This document shows, one piece after another, positions 53,276-62,609 of a DNA stretch of 64,000 nucleotides (position 1 is its first letter; every line of letters starts with the position of its first letter). Below the pieces are notes generated by a model. The model ran no database searches. It had not been told where the DNA came from and was given only the letters and a program-made list of their open reading frames with translations. The stretch is from Limnohabitans sp. Bal53 (GTDB taxonomy: Bacteria; Pseudomonadota; Gammaproteobacteria; Burkholderiales; Burkholderiaceae_C): assembly GCF_003063355.1 (NCBI RefSeq), contig NZ_NESH01000001.1:930001-994000 (forward strand), given 5' to 3'. The translations under genes and the position numbers were made by a program.

Positions 53276-54850
53276 TTAAGGGTTTATCCCTGTCACATGT
53301 GAAGGGTTGGCCCCTACCAACTGGGCCTGTAAGGCGGGCTTGAGCACTTTGCCCAAAGCGCTCTTAGGCAAGCTGTCCATGAAGACCACGCGGCGCGGCA
53401 GTTTGAAGCGGGCAATACGCGACTGTAGGTGGGCCAGCACGGCTTCGGCGCTCAGGTCTTGCCCTGCGGGGTCGGGGCTACGTACCAAAACCGCCACGGG
53501 CACTTCGCCCCAGCGGGCATCGGCCACACCGACCACCGCGTTCTCGGCCACGCCGGGCAAGGTGACGAGCTGGTTTTCAATTTCGGCCGGGTAAATGTTC
53601 TCACCGCCCGAGATGATCATGTCTTTGCTGCGGCCGACGATGGTGACGCAGCCGTCTTCAGCACGCTGGCCCAGGTCACCGGAATGGAACCAGCCGCCTT
53701 GCAGACCCATGTTGGGCTCGCCGTCCGCACGCCAGTAGCCGCGCATCAGGTTGGCGGCGCGGATGCAGACTTCACCCGTTTCACCGGGGCCGACTTCCTG
53801 GCCTTGCGCGTCGATGAGTTTGACCTGCGCCTGCGGGTGCGGCCAGCCCGATGCGCCCACGCGGGCCATGGCATCGGGCAAACGCAGCACGATGGACACG
53901 GGGCCGGTTTCGGTGGTGCCATAGACCTGGCCCACGGGCACACCGCGTGCGTGCAGCGTTTCGAGGTAAGCCACAGGCACAGTGGACGAGCCGGTCATGA
54001 TGCCGCGCAGGCAAGCGAGCGAGGTGTCGGCCCAGCGCGAATGCTCAAACACCGCGCGCATGGTGGCGGGCACCAGCAGCGACAACGTGGGGCGGCTCGT
54101 GTGCATTTCGTCCAACCAAGCCGATGGGTCAAAGCGCGGGTGCAGCACCACCTCCGCCCCAGCCAGCAGCGCGGGCAGTGTCTGGATGCACAGGCCACCC
54201 ACATGGAACAGGGGCAGCGTGGACAGCACCTTGTCGCCGGACACGAAATCATGCGCCCAGGCACTGGCGCGGGCATTGGCCAGCAGCGCCGCCTGCGTGT
54301 GCACTGCGCCCTTGGGCACACCCGTGGTGCCTGAGGTATAGACCAGCAGCAGAGGCAGCTCGCCATGCACGGCGGGCAGTGGCAAGGCGCGAGGCGAGGC
54401 GGTGGCGATCAGGCTGTCGTGGTGGGTGTGTTGCAGGTATGCACCTTGCAGCGCACGGGCTGTATCAGCATGGTGGCTGTCGTGCACCAGCAGGCGCGGC
54501 AGTGCGTCTTGCATGACCTGCTGCAGCTCGGGCACGGCCAAGCGAAAGTTGAGCGGCAAGAACACCGCACCCAAACGGGCGCAGGCCATCAGCGTGACCA
54601 ACTGCAGCTCGTGGTTAAACCCGAGCCAAGCCACGCGGTCGCCCGGCTGCACGCCCCAGGTCGACTGCAGGTGGGCCGTGACGCGCTCGACGCGCCGCCA
54701 GAACTTAGCAAAGTCGTAGGCGAAGGTGCTGTCACCCGTCTGGGTGGCTTTGCGCTCATCGCCCCGGAAGGTCATGGCGGGCAACGTGCCGCAATCCTGC
54801 GCCAGCTGCGCAAAGCGGGCCGCGAGGGGGCTGGTTTCTTCCGCCCCCAT
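53276..54850 (-). CDS. AMP-forming acyl/aryl-CoA ligase
   Basis: 524 residues from ATG 54850, overlapping the acyl-CoA dehydrogenase stop. The adenylation core is complete: [18 protein letters not shown] near residue 160, [11 protein letters not shown] near 300, [15 protein letters not shown] near 380, the hinge [14 protein letters not shown], and the catalytic Lys in [11 protein letters not shown] near the end. It activates a carboxylic acid as CoA thioester. The substrate cannot be deduced; the wording is that of the broad benzoate/cyclohexanecarboxylate/fatty-acid group. It belongs to the same operon as the NicX-like dioxygenase, hydrolase and acyl-CoA dehydrogenase. Confidence 0.9.
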   Translation of the reverse strand: MGAEETSPLAARFAQLAQDCGTLPAMTFRGDERKATQTGDSTFAYDFAKFWRRVERVTAHLQSTWGVQPGDRVAWLGFNHELQLVTLMACARLGAVFLPLNFRLAVPELQQVMQDALPRLLVHDSHHADTARALQGAYLQHTHHDSLIATASPRALPLPAVHGELPLLLVYTSGTTGVPKGAVHTQAALLANARASAWAHDFVSGDKVLSTLPLFHVGGLCIQTLPALLAGAEVVLHPRFDPSAWLDEMHTSRPTLSLLVPATMRAVFEHSRWADTSLACLRGIMTGSSTVPVAYLETLHARGVPVGQVYGTTETGPVSIVLRLPDAMARVGASGWPHPQAQVKLIDAQGQEVGPGETGEVCIRAANLMRGYWRADGEPNMGLQGGWFHSGDLGQRAEDGCVTIVGRSKDMIISGGENIYPAEIENQLVTLPGVAENAVVGVADARWGEVPVAVLVRSPDPAGQDLSAEAVLAHLQSRIARFKLPRRVVFMDSLPKSALGKVLKPALQAQLVGANPSHVTGINP

Positions 54851-56118
54851 CACTCGTCTTTTTCGCCGGGTTCGTACAGGGCTTCGCGGCCGATGCGGTC
54901 CATGCACAGCTCGGCCGTCCAAGGCAGCATGAGCGAGCCGCAACGCGCATCGCGGTACAGGCGCTCGAGCGGCAGGCTTTTGAGCATGGACTGACCGCCA
55001 CAGGTGCGGATCGCCAAACGGGCGATGTCTTGCGCGTTTTCCATGATGGTGTACTGCGCGGCATAGGCCCGCAGGCGGGTGGATTTGCTCGGGTCGACCT
55101 TGGCGTCTTCAATGGCGCGCAAAAACAGGTTGCGGGTTTGTTCGAGCTTGATGAACATCTCGGCCACGGCGATTTGTTTGGTCGCAAACTGGCGGCGCTT
55201 GACGGGGCCCGTGCCCGCAATCTCGCCGCGCAGATAGGCGACGGTGAAGTCGTACGCCGCCTGCGCAATACCCATGTAGGTGGGCGAGAGCGTCATGAAC
55301 ATGTGCGGCCAGCGGCTGGCGGCCTGGAAGTACAGGCCTTGCGGCATGAGCGCCGCGTCGTCGGGCACGAACACGTCTTTGAAGATGAGGTTGCGCGACA
55401 CGGTGGCGCGCATGCCCAGCGGGTCCCAATCGCCTTCGATCGTCAGGCCCGGCGCGGTGCGGGGTATGGCCAGGTACAAGGTGTCGCGGCGCGAAAGGTC
55501 AGCGCCCTCTTTCTTTTCGGTGCAGAGCACGCCAAAGTAATCGGCAGCATCTGACAGGGATGCGAAGATTTTTTTGCCGTTGATCTTCCAGCCGCCATCG
55601 ACCTTGACGGCGAGAGTGCCAAAGGGCTGAGCGCCTGACGCTGCTGCACCGCCTTCCGAGAAAGGTTGTGCGTAAATCGCGCCGTCTTTCACCACCCGTG
55701 CAAAGTGGGTGGCCTGGTGCTGGCGGTGTGAGGCGCGTTGCTCGGGCGTCATGTCCAGGTCTTCAGACAACAAGCCGCTCCAGAGCATGGTGCAGACATG
55801 CATGTTGAAGGTGAGCGCGGTGGCGCCGCAGTAGCGACCAATCTCGGCCGACACCATCGCATAGGTGGCGTAATCGGCACCCTGGCCGCCATGCGCTTCG
55901 GGCACACACAGCGCCAGCAGGCCCGAGTCGCGCATGTCGTCGTAGTTGGCAAACGGGAACTGCGCGTCGCGGTCGAGCTGCGCAGCGCGGGGGGCAAACT
56001 TCTCGCGGCCGAGCTGGCGGGCCAAGGCCATCAGCTTTTGCTGTTTTTCGGTCAGGGGGTAATCGTCGCCACAGATGGGCATGACGTCTGATTTAGAGGG
56101 AGTTTGCACGTCGGTCAT
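54850..56118 (-). CDS. Acyl-CoA dehydrogenase family protein
   Basis: 422 residues. The N-terminal helical domain has DSGLLALCVPEAHGGQGADY near residue 67, and the middle beta domain has PFSEGGAAASGAQPFGTLAVKVD and KINGKKIFASLSDAADYFGVLC. The C-terminal helical domain has ETAVSRNLIF-like and CGGQSMLKSLPLERLYRDARC. FAD-dependent oxidation of a CoA thioester is expected. The catalytic Glu is not certain from sequence, and some relatives are flavin monooxygenases of the DszC type. It overlaps the preceding hydrolase gene by four bases and the ligase gene by one base. Confidence 0.88.
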   Translation of the reverse strand: MTDVQTPSKSDVMPICGDDYPLTEKQQKLMALARQLGREKFAPRAAQLDRDAQFPFANYDDMRDSGLLALCVPEAHGGQGADYATYAMVSAEIGRYCGATALTFNMHVCTMLWSGLLSEDLDMTPEQRASHRQHQATHFARVVKDGAIYAQPFSEGGAAASGAQPFGTLAVKVDGGWKINGKKIFASLSDAADYFGVLCTEKKEGADLSRRDTLYLAIPRTAPGLTIEGDWDPLGMRATVSRNLIFKDVFVPDDAALMPQGLYFQAASRWPHMFMTLSPTYMGIAQAAYDFTVAYLRGEIAGTGPVKRRQFATKQIAVAEMFIKLEQTRNLFLRAIEDAKVDPSKSTRLRAYAAQYTIMENAQDIARLAIRTCGGQSMLKSLPLERLYRDARCGSLMLPWTAELCMDRIGREALYEPGEKDE

Positions 56119-56897
56119 GGTTTCACATCCTTCAGAAATTTTTCGAGTTCGGCGTTGAACGCCTCGGGCTGTTCGTAATGCAGCAAATGTCCTGCTCCGG
56201 CCAGGCAGGCGTAGCGCGCACCGGGGATCTTTTGCGCCATGCGTTCCATCACAGAGGGCGGTGCGGTGCGGTCATGTTCTGCGGCCAGGCACAGCACGGG
56301 CACCGTGAGGGTGGGCAAGGCGGCGCGTTGCTCAAACTTCACCAGCGCATGCAGCGCGGCGCGGTAAGTGGCTGGCGGCACGGCCGACATGCTTTGGTGC
56401 GCCGGGATCAACTGGGCGGCATCACCACCGGGTGCTGCCATGGTGGGGATCAGCTTGTCGGCGATGTCGCCCATGGTTTTGCCCGCTTCCAGTGGAGCCA
56501 AGCGCTGCGCCAAAAACTGTTTTTGAAAATCACCATCGGAGTTACCAAAAGCCGGACTGCTGGCGGCCAGCAGCAGGCCACGGATGCGCTCAGGTTTTTG
56601 CGTCCAGGCTTGCAGGGCGACCATGGCCCCCATGCTGTGGCCCACCAACACGGCTTGGTCGATGTGCGCCGCGTCCAGCATCTGCCAGAGGGCTTGCGCC
56701 AGGTGCGCAAAGTCATAGGGGGTGACCATGGGGCTGTCGCCATAACCGGGCATGTCCCAAGCCAGGCTGCGCCAGCCCAAAGCGGCCACATGCGTTTGCT
56801 GCGGTGACCAGCCGTGTCGGCCGCCGCCCACGCCGTGCAAAAACACCACGGCGGGTTGTGTGGGCAAACCCACGTCGGTGAAGGCGGAGGCCTTCAT
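56115..56897 (-). CDS. Alpha/beta hydrolase, possibly a NicD-like deformylase
   Basis: 260 residues. The oxyanion HGVGGGRHGW near residue 23, the nucleophile Ser in VLVGHSMGAMVAL near 86, Asp in EHDRTAPP and His in GAGHLLHYEQPEAF form a normal serine hydrolase triad. In the bacterial nicotinate pathway the hydrolase next to the dihydroxypyridine dioxygenase is NicD, N-formylmaleamate deformylase. The position here, overlapping the NicX-like gene by four bases, suggests a similar step, but the substrate is inferred only from that neighbour. Confidence 0.8.
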   Translation of the reverse strand: MKASAFTDVGLPTQPAVVFLHGVGGGRHGWSPQQTHVAALGWRSLAWDMPGYGDSPMVTPYDFAHLAQALWQMLDAAHIDQAVLVGHSMGAMVALQAWTQKPERIRGLLLAASSPAFGNSDGDFQKQFLAQRLAPLEAGKTMGDIADKLIPTMAAPGGDAAQLIPAHQSMSAVPPATYRAALHALVKFEQRAALPTLTVPVLCLAAEHDRTAPPSVMERMAQKIPGARYACLAGAGHLLHYEQPEAFNAELEKFLKDVKP

Positions 56898-57979
56898 GCC
56901 AGCGCCGCGCTCACAACTTGGCCCGCATCGACCACCACCGTGTCGTCCAGCCGGATGGTGCAGCCGCGCATGGGCAGGTCAAAGTGGCCCAGCGTGTGGC
57001 GGCCTGCCACCTCGTTCGCCCCGGTCGAATACAAAAAGTTGCCCGCAAAAGCGCGCAGCTCGGTGCCGTTGCAGTCGCGCTTGTCGTAAAACGCCATGGC
57101 GTCCCAACGCGCTGCCGGGTTCAGGCCAAAGCCCACATGCGAGACGGCATAAGCGGCGCGGTGGCCCTCGGCGTCTTCCCAGGCTTTCCAGTAGCCGCGC
57201 ATCATGTCCACGTCCACGCCCTGCCCCTCGATGGCGACCACGCTGTCGTTCTCAATGGTCAGGCGGATCGTGTCGCGCAAATAGCTTTTGAAGGTCAGAT
57301 TCACATCACCCGGGGCCATGACCAGCGTGCCGTTGACACTGCCCGCTGCGGGGAACGCCAGCGCCAGCCCAGCGGGCCAGTGCGACACCATGCCCGGCTT
57401 GGGGCAAAAGCCCCACACACCACCGACCACCGCTTGTTTGTCGCCATGTTTCAGGTTCACGCACAGGTCGGTGCCTGCGGCAGACGTGACGTGCATTTGC
57501 TGTGCGCCACGCAGCTTCTTCATGGCCGAGCGCACCACGCCTTCGAGCGCCGGATCGGGCACAGTGCGCTCCAAAATTTCGGGGTGCTCGTTGGACACCA
57601 TGAGCAGGCGCGGCATGTGGCCGTCCACCCCCTTCATGATGGTGGGCAACTCGGGCGCGTGCAGCAGGCCTTCCACGGTGCAGTCCACCACCATGTCGGC
57701 GCGGGCCAATGCAGCCACCACGGGGCCGAGTTGCCCAATGGCGTCGCTGGCGCCTGTGGAGCGCACGGGCGCAGGCGCTGTCAGTGCGGGCGTTGTCAAC
57801 GTCACTTCGAACACGCGGGCGCCCATGGCCTCCAGTGCGAGGCGGGCCAAGTCCACGTTGACCCGGCGTGATTGGGTTTCGGCCAAAATGGCCACCACCT
57901 CACCGGGCTGCACCTTGCACAGCGTGAAGGTGCGGGTAAAGGCCGCGAGCCACCTGTTTTCGATTCGTTCCACCAGCAT
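56894..57979 (-). CDS. NicX-like iron(II) ring-cleavage dioxygenase (2,5-dihydroxypyridine dioxygenase family)
   Basis: 361 residues. It aligns from memory along its length with NicX of Pseudomonas putida: LLHAPELPTIM, HWPAGLALAFPAAGSVNGTLV, NLTFKSYLRDTIRLTIE, SHVGFGLNPAARWDAM, RAFAGNFLYSTG and GHFDLPMRGCTIRLDD. The iron ligands I recall for NicX, two His and one Asp, correspond to H281, H332 and D334, and the catalytic His to H107. All are present. The family opens 2,5-dihydroxypyridine to N-formylmaleamate. Substrate identity here is unproven, since the operon lacks NicE and NicF but adds a CoA ligase and acyl-CoA dehydrogenase. First gene of the minus operon; divergent from a flavin reductase, with a palindrome at 58041-58052. 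Confidence 0.82.
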   Translation of the reverse strand: MLVERIENRWLAAFTRTFTLCKVQPGEVVAILAETQSRRVNVDLARLALEAMGARVFEVTLTTPALTAPAPVRSTGASDAIGQLGPVVAALARADMVVDCTVEGLLHAPELPTIMKGVDGHMPRLLMVSNEHPEILERTVPDPALEGVVRSAMKKLRGAQQMHVTSAAGTDLCVNLKHGDKQAVVGGVWGFCPKPGMVSHWPAGLALAFPAAGSVNGTLVMAPGDVNLTFKSYLRDTIRLTIENDSVVAIEGQGVDVDMMRGYWKAWEDAEGHRAAYAVSHVGFGLNPAARWDAMAFYDKRDCNGTELRAFAGNFLYSTGANEVAGRHTLGHFDLPMRGCTIRLDDTVVVDAGQVVSAALA

Positions 57980-58040
57980 GCTTGTCTCCTTGGCCTGCAG
58001 CTCCGAACAGTTCTCCTGCAGACATGAATGGTCAGTTTAT

Positions 58041-58052
58041 ATGAAAATTCAT
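58041..58052. promoter_or_regulatory. ATGAA-AA-TTCAT palindrome, probable MarR operator
   Basis: A perfect 12-base palindrome lies in the 95-base divergent region between the NicX-like gene and the flavin reductase-MarR pair, embedded in A/T-rich sequence. Size, symmetry and position fit the operator of the MarR protein encoded at 58620-59054. Confidence 0.6.
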
Positions 58053-58074
58053 GTAATTCAACTATCATCCACCC

Positions 58075-58623
58075 ATGCACCAAGCCCCCCCATCTCACAT
58101 CAAAGCGCTGAGTCCAGACTTTGAAACGCCGCATTTCAAGCAAGCCCTGTCGCGCTTTGCCACGGGGGTGACCGTCATCACCACGTTCGCGCCGGGTGCG
58201 CAAAAAGGCGATTCGGCCAGCGGCAGCTTTGTGGGGATCACCGCCAGCTCATTCAACTCGGTGTCGCTCACGCCGCCGCTGGTGCTGTGGAGCTTGGGGC
58301 AAGGCGCCAGCAGCGCACCGCTGTTCCATGCGGGCACGCATTACGTGGTGAATGTGCTGGCCGCCGATCAGCTGGATGTCTGCAACCGTTTTGCCTTCGG
58401 CAAGGGCGACCGCTTTGCCGACACCGCCTACAAGCTGGGCGAGTCGGGTTTGCCCATTTTGGAGGGGGCGCTGGCCTGGTTTGAATGCCACAACCGCAGC
58501 CGCCACGAAGAAGGCGACCATGTGATTTTTGTGGGCGAGGTGGAACGCTGCGGCTTCAGCGATGAAACGGCACCGCTGATCTACCAAGGCGGTCAGTTCA
58601 GCACCACCATGCCTCTAGCATGA
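58075..58623 (+). CDS. Flavin reductase (DIM6/HpaC-like)
   Basis: 182 residues. The FMN-binding split-barrel is visible: FKQALSRFATGVTVITT near residue 22, GITASSFNSVSLTPPLVLWSL near 60, and HYVVNVLAADQLD, with GDHVIFVGEVERCGF near the end. Such enzymes supply reduced flavin to a separate monooxygenase. No large oxygenase component lies in this part of the window, so its partner must be elsewhere or beyond the edge. It is coupled to the MarR gene by an ATGA overlap and divergent from the NicX-like operon. Confidence 0.9.
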   Translation: MHQAPPSHIKALSPDFETPHFKQALSRFATGVTVITTFAPGAQKGDSASGSFVGITASSFNSVSLTPPLVLWSLGQGASSAPLFHAGTHYVVNVLAADQLDVCNRFAFGKGDRFADTAYKLGESGLPILEGALAWFECHNRSRHEEGDHVIFVGEVERCGFSDETAPLIYQGGQFSTTMPLA

Positions 58624-59054
58624 GCAACCCGGCAGGCTTTGTCGACGACTACCTGGCCTATTTGCTGGCCCGCGCCAGCCATTTGATTTCGAGTGAATTC
58701 CATGCCGTGGTCGAGGCCAGCGGCCTCTCCCTGATGGAGTGGCGCGTCATGGCCAGCTTGTCGGGCAAAGACGCATTGAGTGTGGGCGATTTGGCCGACA
58801 TCGTGCTGGCCAAGCAACCCACTGTCACCAAGCTGGTGGGCCGCATGGCTGAAGCAGGTTGGGTCAATCGCGTTGACGCCCCGCACGACAAGCGCCAGTC
58901 ACTGGTCAGCCTCACAGCCACGGGGCAACGCAAGGTCAAGCCTTTGCTGGCTCAGGCACGGGCTCATGAAACGCAGATCATGAAAGACATGGGATCGGAC
59001 CAAGTTCATCAGCTCAAGCAAGCGCTGGAGCAGTTGATCGAGGCGCGGGCTTAG
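58620..59054 (+). CDS. MarR-family transcriptional regulator
   Basis: 144 residues. The winged helix-turn-helix is seen as LMEWRVMASLSGKDALSVGDLADI followed by KQPTVTKLVGRMAEAGWVNRV and DKRQSLVSLTATGQ. Members sense aromatic or phenolic ligands. By location it probably represses both the flavin reductase operon and the divergent NicX-like operon through the palindrome at 58041-58052. Its stop is 6 bases from that of the convergent RidA-like gene. Confidence 0.92.
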   Translation: MSNPAGFVDDYLAYLLARASHLISSEFHAVVEASGLSLMEWRVMASLSGKDALSVGDLADIVLAKQPTVTKLVGRMAEAGWVNRVDAPHDKRQSLVSLTATGQRKVKPLLAQARAHETQIMKDMGSDQVHQLKQALEQLIEARA

Positions 59055-59060
59055 CGCGTT

Positions 59061-59456
59061 TTAATCCGGCACCACCGCCGTGACCTCAATCTCAACCAGC
59101 GCCCGGTCTTCCACCAGATCAGCCACCTGCACCAGCGTCATGGCCGGGTAGTTTTTGCCAATGACTTCCTGATAGACCTTGCCCAGCTCTCGGCCACGGG
59201 CCAGGTATTCCTGCTTGTCCTTGACATACCAGGTCATGCGGGCCATGTGCTGTGGGCCTGCGCCTGCGCAAGCGAGCGTGTCGACGATGTTTTGAAGGGC
59301 CTGGCGGCACTGGGCCACAAAGTCGTCGGTCTCGAATTGGGCTTGGCCGTTCCAGCCGATCATGCCCGCGACGAACACCATGCGGCCACGCGCTTCGATG
59401 CCGTTGGCATAGCCTTTGGCGGGTGCCCAGCCTTCGGGTTGCAAGACGTTGAACAT
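59061..59456 (-). CDS. RidA/YjgF-family protein
   Basis: 131 residues, typical YER057c/RidA length. Visible features are YANGIEARGRMVFVAGMIGWN near residue 16, FVAQCRQALQNIVDTLACAG, HMARMTWYVKDK, and the C-terminal VEIEVTAVV. The Arg usually contacting the 2-aminoacrylate carboxylate (R-x-E near residue 105) is not clear, so enamine/imine deaminase activity is only a possibility. It lies 87 bases after the 2-aminobenzoate-CoA ligase-like gene on the same strand, where a deaminase step would make chemical sense. Confidence 0.88.
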   Translation of the reverse strand: MFNVLQPEGWAPAKGYANGIEARGRMVFVAGMIGWNGQAQFETDDFVAQCRQALQNIVDTLACAGAGPQHMARMTWYVKDKQEYLARGRELGKVYQEVIGKNYPAMTLVQVADLVEDRALVEIEVTAVVPD

Positions 59457-59543
59457 GAAAAATTCCTCAATAATGGGTGGCTGTGTACGACGCGAAACAT
59501 GTTAAGCCGTTGATGGATGGCCGCGCTGCGCTCGCCATGACGG

Positions 59544-61214
59544 TCAGCACAGTAGACGCAGCTTGAAGCGCTGCAGTTTGCCGGTTTCGGTGCGGGGCAA
59601 GGCGTCTAAAAAGACCACTTTGCGCGGGTACTTGAAAGGGGCGATGGTTTGCTTGACGTGCTCTTGCAAGGCTTTTTCCATGGCCGCATCGCCCGTGTGG
59701 CCGGGCTTGAGCACCACATAAGCCTGCACGATGTGGCCACGGTCTTCGTCGGGCATGCCGACCACGCCGCATTCGGCCACGGCCGGGTGTTGCAGCAAAG
59801 CGCCTTCCACCTCGGGGCCAGCGATGTTGTAGCCCGCCGAGATGATCATGTCGTCGTTGCGCGCCTGGTAGCTGAAGTACCCGTCCAAGTCCATGACGAA
59901 GGTATCGCCGGGCAGGTTCCAGCCGTCTTTCACATAGTCTTGCTGGCGCGGGTCGGCCAGGTATTTGCAGCCTGTGGGGCCGCGCACCGCGAGCCGCCCT
60001 ACGGTGCCGGGCGGCACGGGCTGCATGTCGTCGTCCACGATCTGCGCCACATAGCCGGGCACCACTTGGCCAATGCTGCCGGGGCGCACTTGCGCGCATG
60101 CACTCGAGATGTAGATGTGGATCACTTCGGTGCCGCCAATGCCGTCGGTCATCTCGATGCCCGTGGCCTGCTTCCACAGCTGGCGGGTGGCGTCGGGCAA
60201 GGCCTCGCCAGCCGAGACGGGGTGCTTGAGGCTCGACAGGTCAATGCCTTTGGCCAGCGTCGCCATCTGGCGGTACATGGTGGGCGCGGTGTAGCACTGC
60301 GTGGCGCGGTACTTGGCAATGGTCTGCATCAAGGTCTCGGGCGTGTGCTTTTCAAGCAGCACAGTGCTCGCGCCATAGCGCAGCGGAAACGCCAGCAGAC
60401 CACCCAATCCGAAAGTGAAGGCAATGGGCGGCGTGCCGCACACCACATCATTTCCGTTCATCTGCAAGATGTGGCGCGGGAACAAATCGCACATGGCCAG
60501 CACATCGCGGTGGAAGTGCATTGTGCCCTTGGGCTTGCCTGTGGTGCCGCTGGTGAACGCAATCAGGCACACGTCGTCGCGGCTGGTGGCGTGAGGCGTG
60601 TACGCGTCGCTTTGGCGCGCCATACGCTGCTCCAAGCCATCAGGGGCATCGCTGCGGAACTGCACCAGCTGCTGCAAGCTGGCCATGTGGCTGGCGTGAC
60701 CGGGCGTCATGCAGTGCTGCAATTCATCGGCCAGCAGGCTGTCGCACAGGGCGGCGCTGACTTGGGCTTTTTCGATGATCTGTGCCAACTCGCCCGCACG
60801 CAGCAGCGGCATGGTGGGCACCGCCACCAGGCCCGCCTTGAGCGCGCCCAACAAGCAAGCGGCCATCATGGGGCTGTTGCCCCCGCGCAGCAAAATGCGG
60901 TTGCCGGGCACGAGGCCCATGTCATGGGTCAGCACCTGGGCGATGCGGTTGCTCTTGTCTTGTAACTGCCCATACGTCCAACTGAAGTCACCACCGCCCT
61001 TGTTCAAGTCGCTCACCCCATGCAGCGCGATGCGATCGCCTCGGCCTGCCTGCACATGGCGGTCCACCAATTCCACCGCGCAGTTGATCAGCTCCGGGTA
61101 ATCCAACTCGGGCCGTTCTGCCATGAACACCGGCAGTTGATCCTGCGGCGGCAGCCGGTCCCGCGCAAAGCTGTCGGTGTGGCTGCTGGGCAGCAGTTCA
61201 TTCCAGTCCTTCAT
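59544..61214 (-). CDS. 2-aminobenzoate/benzoate-type CoA ligase
   Basis: 556 residues. The start is of the aromatic CoA-ligase kind (HTDSFARDRLPPQDQLPVFM, then ELDYPELINCAVELVDRHV), and the core has IAFTSGTTGKPKGTMHFHRDV near residue 220, DGIGGTEVIHIYISSAC near 360, the hinge YNIAGPEVEGALLQH and the Lys in LPRTETGKLQRF at the end. This wording matches ligases annotated as 2-aminobenzoate-CoA ligase. It activates the aromatic acid in the cytoplasm. A long GC-rich inverted repeat (61278-61351) lies between it and the acyl-CoA dehydrogenase. RidA-like gene downstream. Confidence 0.85.
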   Translation of the reverse strand: MKDWNELLPSSHTDSFARDRLPPQDQLPVFMAERPELDYPELINCAVELVDRHVQAGRGDRIALHGVSDLNKGGGDFSWTYGQLQDKSNRIAQVLTHDMGLVPGNRILLRGGNSPMMAACLLGALKAGLVAVPTMPLLRAGELAQIIEKAQVSAALCDSLLADELQHCMTPGHASHMASLQQLVQFRSDAPDGLEQRMARQSDAYTPHATSRDDVCLIAFTSGTTGKPKGTMHFHRDVLAMCDLFPRHILQMNGNDVVCGTPPIAFTFGLGGLLAFPLRYGASTVLLEKHTPETLMQTIAKYRATQCYTAPTMYRQMATLAKGIDLSSLKHPVSAGEALPDATRQLWKQATGIEMTDGIGGTEVIHIYISSACAQVRPGSIGQVVPGYVAQIVDDDMQPVPPGTVGRLAVRGPTGCKYLADPRQQDYVKDGWNLPGDTFVMDLDGYFSYQARNDDMIISAGYNIAGPEVEGALLQHPAVAECGVVGMPDEDRGHIVQAYVVLKPGHTGDAAMEKALQEHVKQTIAPFKYPRKVVFLDALPRTETGKLQRFKLRLLC

Positions 61215-61277
61215 GTCCTTGTCTCCTTTTTTGTTTCTTCTGTGCTGCGGTGTGCAGGTCTAGCGGCACCACGCTGT

Positions 61278-61351
61278 CGAGGAGCCCCGGGGGCGGGGGC
61301 CGATTTCTGCGTACCCCCGCAGCATGAGGCCCCCGCCCCCGGGGCTCCTCG
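61278..61351. repeat. 24-bp perfect GC-rich inverted repeat with nested hairpin
   Basis: Arms 61278-61301 and 61328-61351 are perfect reverse complements of 24 bases, starting CGAGGAGCCCCGG and rich in G and C. The 26-base loop contains a second small stem (CTGCG...CGCAG). It is in the 207-base gap between the CoA ligase and the acyl-CoA dehydrogenase. A strong transcription barrier or a mobile palindromic unit is likely. Confidence 0.9.
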
Positions 61352-61421
61352 GCAGCTCACCCAGTACTCCGGCACATTCCCATGCCCCTTGCCAGCTCAC
61401 CCGATCAGCCAGAACGAACCA

Positions 61422-62606
61422 TCAGCCCTTCAACACATCCTTGCCAATGATCAACTGCTGCACCTCCGTCGCCCCTTCGTAAATGCGCAGCGCCCGGATC
61501 TCGCGGTACAGCGACTCGACCATCACGCCTTTTTTGACGCCCATACCGCCGTGCATCTGCACCGCCATGTCGATGATCTTCTGGGCGTTTTCTGTGGCGG
61601 TCATCTTGGCCATGGCCGCCTCACGGGTGATGCGCCCGCCTTGGTCGCGCAGCCACGCTGCGCGATACGTCAAGAGCGTGGCCGCATCCAGCATCGTGGC
61701 CATCTGCGCGATCTTGGTTTGGGTGATCTGAAAGTCGCCCAAGCTCTGCCCAAACATCTTGCGTGAACGCGCCCAGCTGATGGACTCATGCAGCGCACGC
61801 CGCCCAAAACCCAAAGCGGCCGCCGCCACTGAGGTGCGGAACACGTCGAGCGTGGCCATGGCGACCTTGAAGCCTTGGCCTGCTTCACCAATGCGCTGGT
61901 TCGCAGCCACCTTGCAGTTGTCAAACTTGAGCGTGGCCAGCGGGTGGGGCGCGACCACATCGATGCGCTCTTCAATCGACAGTCCGTGCGTATCTGCATC
62001 GACAATGAAAGCTGTGATGCCGCGTGCGCCGGGCGCTTCGCCTGTGCGAGCGAACACCACATAAAAGTCGGCGATGCCGCCGTTGCTGATCCAGGTCTTG
62101 CGGCCGTTCAGCACATAACCGTCTGCCGTGGCCGTCGCGCTGCACTGCATGGCGGCCACGTCGGAGCCTGCATCGGGTTCGCTCAGGGCAAAGGCGCTCA
62201 AGGCCTGGCCCGACGCCACACGCGCCAGGTAGCGCTGCTTTTGATCGGCTGTGCCCATCAGGCTGATGGCGCCTGTGCCCAAGCCCTGCATGGCAAAGGC
62301 GAAGTCAGACAAGCCGTTGTGAAAAGCCAGCGTCTCGCGCAGCAGGCAGAGCTGGCGGGTGTCGATCACGTCCGACGCTGCGCCATAGGCCGTGCCCGAA
62401 ACCGCGTGTTTGAGCCAGCCGCCTGCGCCCAGCAGGCGCACCAAGCGGATGCATTCGGCATCCACCGCATCTCGGCTTTCGTCGTGGTGCGCGTGGGCCA
62501 GGTGCTCGTTGCACCAAGCATCCAGCCGTACTTTGAAGTCACGATGGCTGTTGTCAAAGAAAGGCCAGTCGAGTTCTGGCGGGTGAGTGGCTGAGTGGTC
62601 TGACAT
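61422..62606 (-). CDS. Acyl-CoA dehydrogenase
   Basis: 394 residues. The middle domain has [19 protein letters not shown] near residue 140 and [21 protein letters not shown]. The C-terminal domain has [49 protein letters not shown], and ends [10 protein letters not shown]. This is a normal short/medium-chain-type enzyme with the conserved R-I-Y-E-G. It probably desaturates the CoA intermediate in the adjacent aromatic-acid pathway. It lies three bases from the enoyl-CoA hydratase stop, in one operon with hydratase and MarR gene. Confidence 0.93.
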   Translation of the reverse strand: MSDHSATHPPELDWPFFDNSHRDFKVRLDAWCNEHLAHAHHDESRDAVDAECIRLVRLLGAGGWLKHAVSGTAYGAASDVIDTRQLCLLRETLAFHNGLSDFAFAMQGLGTGAISLMGTADQKQRYLARVASGQALSAFALSEPDAGSDVAAMQCSATATADGYVLNGRKTWISNGGIADFYVVFARTGEAPGARGITAFIVDADTHGLSIEERIDVVAPHPLATLKFDNCKVAANQRIGEAGQGFKVAMATLDVFRTSVAAAALGFGRRALHESISWARSRKMFGQSLGDFQITQTKIAQMATMLDAATLLTYRAAWLRDQGGRITREAAMAKMTATENAQKIIDMAVQMHGGMGVKKGVMVESLYREIRALRIYEGATEVQQLIIGKDVLKG

Positions 62607-62609
62607 AGC

